Below, piece after piece: positions 1 to 5,865 of a stretch of 7,346 bases of DNA. Numbering within the stretch: the first letter of the stretch is position 1; each line of letters opens with the position of its first letter. The notes beneath the pieces are model-generated. The model ran no database searches and was not told where the DNA came from. It saw only the letters and a list, made by a program, of their open reading frames with translations. Origin of the DNA: CAWVWF01 sp963933885 (GTDB taxonomy: Bacteria; Bacteroidota; Bacteroidia; Flavobacteriales_C; GCA-002722245); the NCBI GenBank assembly GCA_963933885.1, contig CAWVWF010000176.1, positions 1 to 7,346 on the forward strand. Direction: 5' to 3'. Made by a program: the position numbers and the translations under genes.

Positions 1-738
1 CTTCTTAGCAGATTTTGATAAATCGATCTTACCTAAAACTTTTAAACCTTGTAATTTCTGTCCTATTAATGTTTGTCCTTTTGGACTTTCAACTTGTTTT
101 ATAATTTCCTCTCTTACTACTTCTTCTTCGATTGGAGTAGATTCAACAGGTACTAACAAAGCATTTTTCTCTAAAATAGGCACGTCAACAAAAGAAGAAT
201 CTTTGTGAAACTTCATTGGTTTAATTTTTATTCTAGCTGTCTTTGGATTTTCAATTTCATTTAGTGCAAACTCAGTATTAACTGTGCTTATCATTATTTC
301 AGAAAAAGAATCTAATTCTGTTGTACTATAAGAATCAACAAATTTGTAACTAGATTTCGAAATTTCAGAAGCAAAAATAGCAGTCCACTTATCTTGTCGT
401 TTTATTCTGATCGTTAAAAACTGACGACTTCCTTCGTTGTTCAAGACAAACAACTCCAAACTTTCGGCAGATTTCTTTGAAAAACATAAGTATAATTTTT
501 TCGCTAAATCAATCCTTTTTGAAAAGGTAACACCTGTATTTGAAGAGCTACTTGAGGGTGTACTAGTATCCTTCCCTCCTTCTTTTCTTTCTACCAATAC
601 CAATTCAGCATTTAAAGCAGGGATTCCAAAACCATCAGAAGTTGTTACTTCAACAGAGTTCTCGTTTAAAACTTTACCAACAACACCTTCTAATTTTTCA
701 TTCAAAAAACTAACTTTATCACCTACCTGAAAAGACAT
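1..738 (-). CDS. DUF2027 / Smr-family protein, N-terminal part (C-terminus beyond the left edge)
   Basis: An open frame of 246 codons without a stop runs from an ATG at 738 to base 1 and continues out of the window, so the protein is C-terminally incomplete here. It begins MSFQVGDKVSFL; residues 4-50 form a small SH3/KOW-like unit (GDKV at 6-9, EGVVGKV at 17-23, DGFGIP at 35-40, ELVLVE at 45-50). A Ser/Thr/Gly-rich linker (about 52-69) leads to a second region rich in predicted beta strands (about 70-195), then an acidic stretch with EEEVVREE at 204-211. This order is characteristic of the Bacteroidota DUF2027 family, whose members usually end in an Smr (MutS2-like) domain; that part would be beyond base 1 and is inferred. 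The molecular role of DUF2027 is not established, though Smr domains elsewhere are nucleases or nucleic-acid binders. No signal peptide is seen, so it is probably cytoplasmic. It is divergent from the Nudix gene. Confidence 0.8.
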   Translation of the reverse strand, partial: MSFQVGDKVSFLNEKLEGVVGKVLNENSVEVTTSDGFGIPALNAELVLVERKEGGKDTSTPSSSSSNTGVTFSKRIDLAKKLYLCFSKKSAESLELFVLNNEGSRQFLTIRIKRQDKWTAIFASEISKSSYKFVDSYSTTELDSFSEIMISTVNTEFALNEIENPKTARIKIKPMKFHKDSSFVDVPILEKNALLVPVESTPIEEEVVREEIIKQVESPKGQTLIGQKLQGLKVLGKIDLSKSAKK

Positions 739-776
739 ATCTTACTTTTTTTATAAAGTTAAGTAAAACGAAAACA
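739..776. promoter_or_regulatory. Short divergent intergenic region with near-match -7 elements
   Basis: Only 38 bases separate the two divergent start codons. On the plus strand TACTTTTT at 743-750 matches the Bacteroidota -7 element TAnnTTTG at all but the last base and would start transcription roughly 20 bases before the Nudix ATG. On the minus strand TAACTTTA (761 down to 754) is an equally good seven-of-eight-style match for the DUF2027 gene. I see no well-spaced -33 TTG for either, and neither gene has a Shine-Dalgarno site; both starts are preceded by A-rich sequence. The plus-strand motif shares the 11-mer ATCTTACTTTT with the candidate ygiQ promoter. In such A+T-rich DNA these near-matches are weak evidence. 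Confidence 0.3.
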
Positions 777-1334
777 ATGGACGAAAATAAAAACCCTTGG
801 CAAACTTTAGATAAAAAGGAAATCTACAAAAACCCTTGGATCACTGTAAACCATCACAATGTAATTACGCCTGGTGGAAATAAAGGAATTTATGGAACAG
901 TTGAATTTGCTAATACGGCAATTGGAGTTGTTGTTTTAGATGAAGATTACAACACATATATTGTGGGACAGTATCGCTATCCTCTAAACCAATACAGTTG
1001 GGAAATCCCTGAAGGTGGTGGTGAAAAAGGAGAAGACCCTTTGGTTGCTGCAAAAAGAGAGCTCTCTGAAGAATGTGGAATTGAAGCTAAAGAATGGACT
1101 AAAATTCAAAACTTCTCTCTTTCAAATTCTGTTTCTGATGAGATTGGTTATCTATTCATTGCTCAAAACCTGAGCTATTTTGATGCGCATCCAGATGATA
1201 ATGAGGAATTAAAAATCAAAAAAATTCCGTTCAAAGAATTATTCGAAATGGTTTTGAATGGTGAAATAACTGATGCAATGTCTATAATGGCAGTGTATAA
1301 AACAAATTACCTCATCCAAAACAAAAAAATATAA
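777..1334 (+). CDS. Nudix hydrolase, ADP-ribose pyrophosphatase-like
   Basis: This 185-residue protein carries a complete Nudix box, Gx5Ex7REUxEExGU, at residues 80-102 (G80, E86, R94, E95, L96, E98, E99, G101, I102). The glutamates bind the divalent metals that support cleavage of a nucleoside diphosphate linked to another group. The upstream segment VGQYRYP (63-69) followed by WEIPEGG (75-81) is the arrangement of the ADP-ribose/NDP-sugar pyrophosphatase branch (NudF/YffH type), which typically yields AMP plus a sugar phosphate. In that branch the loop after the box usually has a proline-glycine before SDE or TSE; here it is SLSNSVSDE at about 114-122 with no proline, so the exact substrate is uncertain. 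No signal peptide, so cytoplasmic. Length is normal for the family. The ATG is the first start after the divergent gap and has only an A-rich leader. The next gene begins 23 bases after the stop and could be co-transcribed. Confidence 0.9.
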   Translation: MDENKNPWQTLDKKEIYKNPWITVNHHNVITPGGNKGIYGTVEFANTAIGVVVLDEDYNTYIVGQYRYPLNQYSWEIPEGGGEKGEDPLVAAKRELSEECGIEAKEWTKIQNFSLSNSVSDEIGYLFIAQNLSYFDAHPDDNEELKIKKIPFKELFEMVLNGEITDAMSIMAVYKTNYLIQNKKI

Positions 1335-1357
1335 CTTCCTTTCAGTATATTAGAAAG

Positions 1358-1744
1358 ATGAAAAAACTTTTGTGTTCCCTTTTCATTCTTATTGGATCAG
1401 TTAGTTTCGCTCAAGATATAAATGGTGTTTGGAGTGATTCAAGCAGTACATCTTTTGGTAACTGTTATGCAATATTCTCTATCCAAGGAGATTCTATATT
1501 CATGACACATTACATAGAATTTAATGGAGCTCCATTTGTAGAGCATGGAGAAGGAATCATAAAAGACAATATCTTAAAGTATCACGTTGTTGTTACTAAA
1601 CAGATACCAGGTTGGACTACAACTGCCGGTGATCATGTTTTACAATTATCTGCAGACGGGAAAACTTTAAGAGGTACTTATAGTGATAATGTAGGAAATA
1701 AAGGTCCTCTCGTTTTTAAGCGAGCTTTCCCTCAACAAAAGTAA
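1358..1744 (+). CDS. Small secreted protein of unknown family, lipocalin-like appearance
   Basis: I do not recognise the family of this 128-residue protein. Residues 1-18 form a classical Sec signal peptide (MKKLL, a hydrophobic core, then SFA with likely cleavage after A18), giving a mature protein of about 110 residues that starts QDINGVW. The mature part is rich in alternating hydrophobic residues suggesting a small beta barrel or sandwich. An INGVW opening and a C-terminal half with LSADGKTLRGTY (97-108) and GPLVFKR (116-122) recall lipocalin-like or avidin-like secreted proteins, but this is an impression of shape, not a family assignment. Cys6 lies in the signal peptide and is not in a lipobox, so this is probably a soluble periplasmic or exported protein. 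A purine-rich AGAAAG touches the ATG. It lies 23 bases after the Nudix stop and 36 bases before the next secreted-protein gene. Confidence 0.8.
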   Translation: MKKLLCSLFILIGSVSFAQDINGVWSDSSSTSFGNCYAIFSIQGDSIFMTHYIEFNGAPFVEHGEGIIKDNILKYHVVVTKQIPGWTTTAGDHVLQLSADGKTLRGTYSDNVGNKGPLVFKRAFPQQK

Positions 1745-1780
1745 TGGCATATTAATTGACACTTACCAAAATAAACTACT

Positions 1781-2143
1781 ATGAAAAAGCTACTTTCTAT
1801 ATTTACATTTATTCTTTTCAGCGTTACGTTAAATGCTACTCCAGTTGATTGTACAGTTCCAATTGCTGATAGTGAATTTCAAGCAGAAATAAAAAAAATA
1901 CAAACACACGATTTTGACGAGGCTAAAAAAGAAGCTACTGAAAAACTACTATTAGGAAAGTGTTTCACATCTGCTCAAGTAAAAACATTACTTGAAAACT
2001 TAAGTTTTGAAGAACACAAATTAGAATTGGCTAAGAAGGCATATGCTCACGTTATTGACAAAGAAAATTTCGGAATTGTAAGTTCAATTTTCGAATTTGA
2101 CGATGCAAAGGACGAACTAGCTGCGTTTATTAAAAAAAATTAA
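1781..2143 (+). CDS. Secreted DUF4476-domain protein
   Basis: This 120-residue protein has an N-terminal signal peptide (residues 1-19, MKKLL, hydrophobic core, likely cleavage after LNA) followed by a compact helical domain. Residues 30-119 show the pattern I associate with DUF4476, a family found mainly in Bacteroidota: F33 with a following helix, HDFDEAKKEA (43-52), CFTSAQVKTLL (61-71), LSFEEHKLELAKKAYAH (74-90), D93 and NFGIVSSIFEF (96-106), then a final amphipathic helix. In the family this C-TS-QV / SFE-K-L-A / D-NF order recurs and its function is unknown. Cys24 and Cys61 could form a disulfide after export. Such domains often sit at the C-terminus of larger exported proteins; here it stands nearly alone. 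The gene ends in a tail-to-tail four-base overlap with ygiQ. Confidence 0.83.
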   Translation: MKKLLSIFTFILFSVTLNATPVDCTVPIADSEFQAEIKKIQTHDFDEAKKEATEKLLLGKCFTSAQVKTLLENLSFEEHKLELAKKAYAHVIDKENFGIVSSIFEFDDAKDELAAFIKKN

Positions 2144-4101
2144 TTCCTCCTTTTTTTCTTTCTCTTATTATCTTTCATTCTTCGCTCATCTAACCAAGTT
2201 GGTTTTTCATTATGAGCTGGTTTTTTAGTTTGCTTTTGATCTTTATTATCTAAAGTAACCCCCGTATCTCCTAACAATCTTTTCATCAAATCAGGACGAT
2301 TCATTTTATTTAACTGCTTCTTAATTTCTTGCTGATTTTCTTTTTTATGCCAGAAAAAGAAAACGTTTTGATCTTTCTTATCATCCCTTTCTATTGCTGT
2401 TTCCATTGGCTCCATAGTATATGGATGAACTCCTGCATAATATATAACAGTAGCAACAGTCATTGGAGTTGGCGTAAAATCTTGAACCTGCTCTAATTTA
2501 AAACCTAAGTCTTTTGTTTCCGCAGCTAACTCAGCCATATCTTCTTTCCCTGTACCTGGATGAGAACTAATAAAATAAGGAATCAGTGGTTGATTCAATC
2601 CATGTTTTTGATTGATAAAATCATACTTCCTCTTAAATGATTTAAAGTGCTTAAATGAAGGCTTTCGCATAATTTTAAGCGTTTCATCAGCTGTATGCTC
2701 TGGAGCAACTTTTAATCTTCCGGATATATGATTTACAACAACTTGTTCCAAATACTCATCCATGGTATCGTCTCCTTCTTTATTGAAACTTTTAGTAAGC
2801 AAATCATAACGTATTCCACTTCCAATAAAAGCTTTTTTGACTTTAGGATTTGCATCTACTTTTTTAAGTAAGTCAATCATTTTCCGATGACTCGTATCTA
2901 GGTTAGAGCAAACAACGGGGTGAATACACGAAGGACTCACACATTTATCGCAAATACTCTGTACTTTCCCTTTAAGCTGATACATGTTGGCTGACGGCCC
3001 TCCTAAATCGGAAATATATCCTTTAAAGTCTGGCATCTCAACAACTTTCTCAACTTCTTTTAATATTGATTCTTGTGATCTACTTGCAATAAACTTTCCT
3101 TGATGTGCTGAAATTGTACAAAAACTACATCCTCCAAAACAACCTCGGTGCAAATTTACTGAATGACGAATCATTTCATAAGCTGGTATTACTCCTCTCT
3201 TTTTATATTTAGGATGAGGTTGTCTGGTATAAGGAAGATCAAATGAGGCATCCATTTCCTTTTCAGTCATAGTTTGATAAGGTGGATTTATCACTAAAGT
3301 TTTATCTCCTATTTTCTGAATAATTCGATCAGCAAAAGACTTATTCGATTCTTGTTCGATTACTTTAAAGTTCTTCGCATAAGCAAACTTGTCCTCCATA
3401 CAAAGGTCGTGAGCATTAATCTCTTTATCTTTCCAGGCTTTCACTTTAGGAACTGATTCACTTTCAGTCTTTAAAACAGCAGTTTGTTTTACGGTATCAA
3501 TTCTATTAAAAGGAACTCCTTTTTTCAACAACTTGATAACATCTCGCAATGGCTGTTCTCCCATTCCATAAACAAGCATATCTGCTTTTGAAGTTTCAAG
3601 AATAGAAGGAAGTAATTTATCTTGCCAATAATCGTAATGTGTAACTCTTCTCAAAGAAGCTTCAATCCCTCCTATTAGAACAGGAACATCTGGGTATAAG
3701 TCTTTTAATATTTTTGAATAAACTGAAGTTGCATAATCTGGACGAAATCCTGACACTCCTCCTGGTGTATAAGCATCAGTGGTTCTTTTTCTTTTAGAAG
3801 CAGTATAGTGATTTACCATAGGATCCATACAACCTCCAGTAACTCCAAAAAACAATCTTGGTTTACCCATTTTTTCGAAGTCACGCTTATCTTTCCAATT
3901 GGGTTGTGGAACTATGGCAACTTTTAAACCTTCTGATTCAATAATTCTCCCAATTACGGCACAACCAAATGAAGGGTGATCTACATATGCATCTCCTGAA
4001 AACAGGACAACATCTAATTCCTCCCAGCCTCTATTTTTAACTTCTTTAAAAGTAGTTGGAAGCCAATCTGTAATCGGTCGGATATTAGGTTGATTTTGCA
4101 T
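2140..4101 (-). CDS. ygiQ: YgiQ-family radical SAM protein
   Basis: This large protein (653 residues from the ATG at 4101, 662 from an upstream ATG at 4128) belongs to the YgiQ family of radical SAM proteins, whose substrate is unknown. Numbering from 4128: the N-terminal domain carries WLPTT (22-26), GDAYVDHPSFG (45-55), KPRLFFGVTGGCMDPMVN (89-106) and GGIEASLRR (153-161), all hallmarks of the family. The radical SAM core has RGCFGGCSFC at 328-337 with the cluster ligands C330, C334 and C337 (the CX3CX2C spacing), then ISDLGGPSANMY (372-383). A second cysteine group lies at C393, C396, C401 and C407. Later family blocks are KVAPEHT (473-479), IPYFISSHPGT (516-526) and QVQDFTPTPMTVATVIYY (547-564). 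The tail from about 625 is Lys/Arg-rich and probably disordered. I prefer the start at 4101 because related proteins begin just before the WLPTT block and a TAnnTTTG element lies inside the longer version. It appears intact and is transcribed alone. Confidence 0.95.
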   Translation of the reverse strand: MQNQPNIRPITDWLPTTFKEVKNRGWEELDVVLFSGDAYVDHPSFGCAVIGRIIESEGLKVAIVPQPNWKDKRDFEKMGKPRLFFGVTGGCMDPMVNHYTASKRKRTTDAYTPGGVSGFRPDYATSVYSKILKDLYPDVPVLIGGIEASLRRVTHYDYWQDKLLPSILETSKADMLVYGMGEQPLRDVIKLLKKGVPFNRIDTVKQTAVLKTESESVPKVKAWKDKEINAHDLCMEDKFAYAKNFKVIEQESNKSFADRIIQKIGDKTLVINPPYQTMTEKEMDASFDLPYTRQPHPKYKKRGVIPAYEMIRHSVNLHRGCFGGCSFCTISAHQGKFIASRSQESILKEVEKVVEMPDFKGYISDLGGPSANMYQLKGKVQSICDKCVSPSCIHPVVCSNLDTSHRKMIDLLKKVDANPKVKKAFIGSGIRYDLLTKSFNKEGDDTMDEYLEQVVVNHISGRLKVAPEHTADETLKIMRKPSFKHFKSFKRKYDFINQKHGLNQPLIPYFISSHPGTGKEDMAELAAETKDLGFKLEQVQDFTPTPMTVATVIYYAGVHPYTMEPMETAIERDDKKDQNVFFFWHKKENQQEIKKQLNKMNRPDLMKRLLGDTGVTLDNKDQKQTKKPAHNEKPTWLDERRMKDNKRKKKRRN

Positions 4102-4117
4102 CTTACAAAAGTAAGAT
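4100..4117. repeat. Perfect 7-bp inverted repeat at the ygiQ start
   Basis: ATCTTAC (4100-4106) and GTAAGAT (4111-4117) are exact reverse complements separated by AAAA. The dyad covers the candidate -7 element and reaches the preferred ygiQ start codon. It could be a repressor operator, a hairpin at the very 5' end of the message, or chance in A+T-rich DNA. The symmetry itself is read directly; any function is inference. Confidence 0.5.
4106..4113 (-). promoter_or_regulatory. Candidate -7 promoter element for ygiQ
   Basis: On the minus strand bases 4113 down to 4106 read TACTTTTG, an exact match to the Bacteroidota -7 element TAnnTTTG. Transcription would begin about at the ATG at 4101, giving a leaderless or nearly leaderless message. 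I see no -33 TTG at the usual distance upstream. The motif lies within the codons of the longer ygiQ reading (Tyr-Phe-Cys-Lys), so either the longer start is wrong or the match is fortuitous. Confidence 0.45.
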
Positions 4118-4180
4118 AAGTTTCCCATCCATGCTGGTTTTATTATGATTTTACGTTATTCAAATAATAATCATCAAAAA

Positions 4181-4211
4181 AAGTAACCTATTAGTCATAA
4201 AATCGTTACTT
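4181..4211. repeat. Interrupted inverted repeat in the ygiQ/lipoprotein divergent region
   Basis: AAGTAAC (4181-4187) and GTTACTT (4205-4211) are exact reverse complements separated by 17 bases. The pair sits between the two divergent candidate promoters, about 29 bases upstream of the lipoprotein -7 element. The position would suit a binding site for a dimeric regulator, but there is no regulator gene nearby and the arms are short. No function is claimed. Confidence 0.4.
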
Positions 4212-4239
4212 AATTCTTAACTTATGCACTCAACTTTTG

Positions 4240-4247
4240 TACCTTTG
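4240..4247 (+). promoter_or_regulatory. -7 promoter element for the lipoprotein-dehydrogenase unit
   Basis: TACCTTTG is an exact match to the Bacteroidota -7 element TAnnTTTG and is followed by CA, a common context in Flavobacteriales promoters. Its end is 27 bases before the GTG start of the lipoprotein, which would give an untranslated leader of roughly 20 bases. A clear -33 TTG is not visible at 19-21 bases upstream; the sequence there is CTTAACTTA. The position, strand and exact core make this the best promoter candidate in the window. Confidence 0.6.
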
Positions 4248-4274
4248 CAACTTGTTTAAGACTAATTTTACTAA

Positions 4275-4967
4275 GTGAAACGACTTTTAAGTTACATTCT
4301 CGTAATAACCACTGCTATTTTGCTCTCTACGGGGTGTGAAAGTTCTGGTGGAGCCGTTGATCAAGGTATTATCACCTATGACATTTCATACCCAAGACCT
4401 ATCGAGGATAAATGGATGGAAAAGTTGATGCCATCTGAAATGGAAATGCAATTCAAAAACAATCAAATTAATACTGAATTGACATTTGGTTTAGGAATGA
4501 TTAAGATTGGTTTTATTTCAAATACAGAAGACAAACAACTTCATGAACTGTTAAAGTTTATGAGAAATAGAAATGTTTCTCATAGAGGAACAAATCAAAT
4601 TGAAGAATTACTCGAAAAAATCCCACCTCATACAATAGAATTATTACCTGATACAAAATCAATAGTTGGTTTCTTATGTAAAAAGGCGTTGGTTCATGTT
4701 GAGAGTCCGACTGAAGCATATTCATATGACCTTTGGTATACAGAGGAGATTAAATTAAAAGAACCTAATTGGTGTACTCCATTCAAAAAGATTCCTGGAG
4801 TACTAATGGAATATAGAGTTGAACGTTTTAATGTTGTAATGCATTTCACAGCAGTTGAAGTTCAAAAAACTGAAATTCCTGATACAGAATTCTTAGTCCC
4901 TGCCAAATACAAAGAGATTTCCATAGAAGCTATGGAGAAGAACTTAGAAGGGCTCAAAAACATCTAA
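4275..4967 (+). CDS. Lipoprotein, GLPGLI/DUF4412-like
   Basis: This 230-residue protein starts with GTG; no in-frame ATG lies upstream, and starting here gives an intact lipoprotein signal peptide (KR at 2-3, hydrophobic core 4-17, lipobox LSTGC with lipidated C21). The sequence after the cysteine, ESSGGAVDQG, has only one acidic residue close by, so surface export by the Bacteroidota lipoprotein signal is uncertain; it is anchored in the outer membrane, facing the periplasm or outside. The mature part begins GIITYDISYP and contains TELTFGLGMIKIGF (67-80), a SIVGFLCKKALV block (129-140), LWYTEEI (153-159) and IPGVLMEYRVE (173-183). The order G-[FY]-x-CKKA, then WYT-EI, then PG-[VL]-[LI] resembles the GLPGLI and DUF4412 families of Bacteroidota, whose function is unknown; the match is loose and from memory. 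Its stop is only ten bases before the dehydrogenase gene, so the two are probably one transcript. Confidence 0.85.
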   Translation: MKRLLSYILVITTAILLSTGCESSGGAVDQGIITYDISYPRPIEDKWMEKLMPSEMEMQFKNNQINTELTFGLGMIKIGFISNTEDKQLHELLKFMRNRNVSHRGTNQIEELLEKIPPHTIELLPDTKSIVGFLCKKALVHVESPTEAYSYDLWYTEEIKLKEPNWCTPFKKIPGVLMEYRVERFNVVMHFTAVEVQKTEIPDTEFLVPAKYKEISIEAMEKNLEGLKNI

Positions 4968-4977
4968 CACTTTTTTC

Positions 4978-5865
4978 ATGAAAAACATTGCTGTAATTGG
5001 CGCTGGAACTATGGGTAATGGAATAGCGCATTGCTTTGCTCAAAATGGTTATTCAGTTAAACTAATTGACATTTCAAATGATGCTCTAGAAAAAGGCCTA
5101 GCAACTATCAATAAAAATTTAGATCGTTTAATAAAAAAAGAAAAAATTTCTATATCTGATAAAGAGAATACACTTAATAATATCTCTATACATACTGATG
5201 TATCTAAAGCAGTTTCAGATGTTGATTTGGCTATTGAAGCAGCGACAGAAAATGAAACGATAAAACTTGAGATATTTAAAACCCTCGACCAACATTGTCC
5301 TTCAAACACTATTTTAGCGAGCAACACTTCGTCTATCAGTATCACCAAAATTGCTTCCGTTACAAATAGACCTGACAAAGTTATTGGAATGCATTTTATG
5401 AATCCTGTTCCTATTATGAAATTGGTTGAAATCATAAAAGGCTATTCAACTTCTAATGAAGTTTGTAATAAAATTGAAGCCTTAAGTGAAAATCTAGGAA
5501 AAGTTCCTGTTGTTGTAAATGATGCTCCTGGATTTGTTGCCAATAGAATACTGATGCCAATGATTAATGAAGCAATCATCACACTTCAGGAAGGTGTTGC
5601 TGGTGTTAATGAGATTGATACTGTAATGAAGCTTGGTATGGCTCACCTTATGGGCCCATTGCAACTTGCCGACTTTATTGGTCTTGATGTATGCCTATCT
5701 ATTTTAAATGTTTTACACGAAGGTTTAGGAAATCAAAAATACGCACCTTGCCCTCTTCTAGTTAAAATGGTAGATGCAGGAAAATTAGGGGTTAAATCTG
5801 GTGAAGGATTTTACGACTGGACTAATGGAACTAAAGACTTTAAAGTCTCTAAACAATTTATCTAG
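4978..5865 (+). CDS. hbd: 3-hydroxybutyryl-CoA / 3-hydroxyacyl-CoA dehydrogenase
   Basis: This 295-residue enzyme oxidises (3S)-hydroxyacyl-CoA to 3-ketoacyl-CoA with NAD(P), or runs in reverse in butyryl-CoA synthesis. The N-terminal Rossmann fold shows VIGAGTMGNGIA (6-17, GxGxxG) and D31 at the end of the second strand. Family residues fall at the spacing known from the human enzyme (Ser137, His158, Glu170, Asn208): S118 in SNTSS, H139 in MHFMNPVP, E151 in KLVEII and N189 in GFVANRIL. The C-terminal domain (about 184-283) has GPLQLADFIGLDV (226-238) and KSGEGFYDW (273-281). Length matches the single-domain bacterial form (Hbd, PaaH, FadB2), with no fused enoyl-CoA hydratase. It follows the lipoprotein by ten bases without its own visible promoter. 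No other beta-oxidation gene is in the window, so the physiological pathway cannot be named. The last eight bases overlap the convergent gene. Confidence 0.95.
   Translation: MKNIAVIGAGTMGNGIAHCFAQNGYSVKLIDISNDALEKGLATINKNLDRLIKKEKISISDKENTLNNISIHTDVSKAVSDVDLAIEAATENETIKLEIFKTLDQHCPSNTILASNTSSISITKIASVTNRPDKVIGMHFMNPVPIMKLVEIIKGYSTSNEVCNKIEALSENLGKVPVVVNDAPGFVANRILMPMINEAIITLQEGVAGVNEIDTVMKLGMAHLMGPLQLADFIGLDVCLSILNVLHEGLGNQKYAPCPLLVKMVDAGKLGVKSGEGFYDWTNGTKDFKVSKQFI
5835..5848. repeat. 14-bp perfect palindrome near the 3' end of hbd
   Basis: AGACTTTAAAGTCT equals its own reverse complement. It lies 15 bases before the hbd stop codon and 10 bases beyond the last base of the convergent type IX cargo gene, so both transcripts would pass through or end near it. 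It could act as a weak bidirectional terminator or RNA-end hairpin, but its stem is A+T-rich and no uninterrupted T tract follows on either strand, so a standard intrinsic terminator is not supported. Confidence 0.4.

Noticed and set aside
437..730. Plus-strand open frame of 97 codons
   Set aside because: It lies opposite the DUF2027 gene, which has recognisable domain structure over the same bases; the translation is low in recognisable motifs and is a shadow.
1756..1782. TTGACA followed by TACTAT before the DUF4476 gene, resembling a sigma-70 promoter
   Set aside because: Spacing is only 15 bases, and Bacteroidota housekeeping promoters use TAnnTTTG and TTG elements, not the enterobacterial -35/-10 pair; probably chance.
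2130..2160. A-run/T-run pair as an intrinsic terminator between the convergent genes
   Set aside because: The stem would be almost purely A-T and lies in coding sequence of both genes; not supportable as a terminator feature.
4145..4174. ATGATT ... AATCAT inverted repeat in the divergent region
   Set aside because: Six-base arms that do not extend on either side, in very A+T-rich DNA; expected by chance.
5049..5435. Minus-strand open frame of 128 codons
   Set aside because: It is antisense to the catalytic half of the 3-hydroxyacyl-CoA dehydrogenase, whose residues are all conserved; the hydrophobic translation is a shadow.
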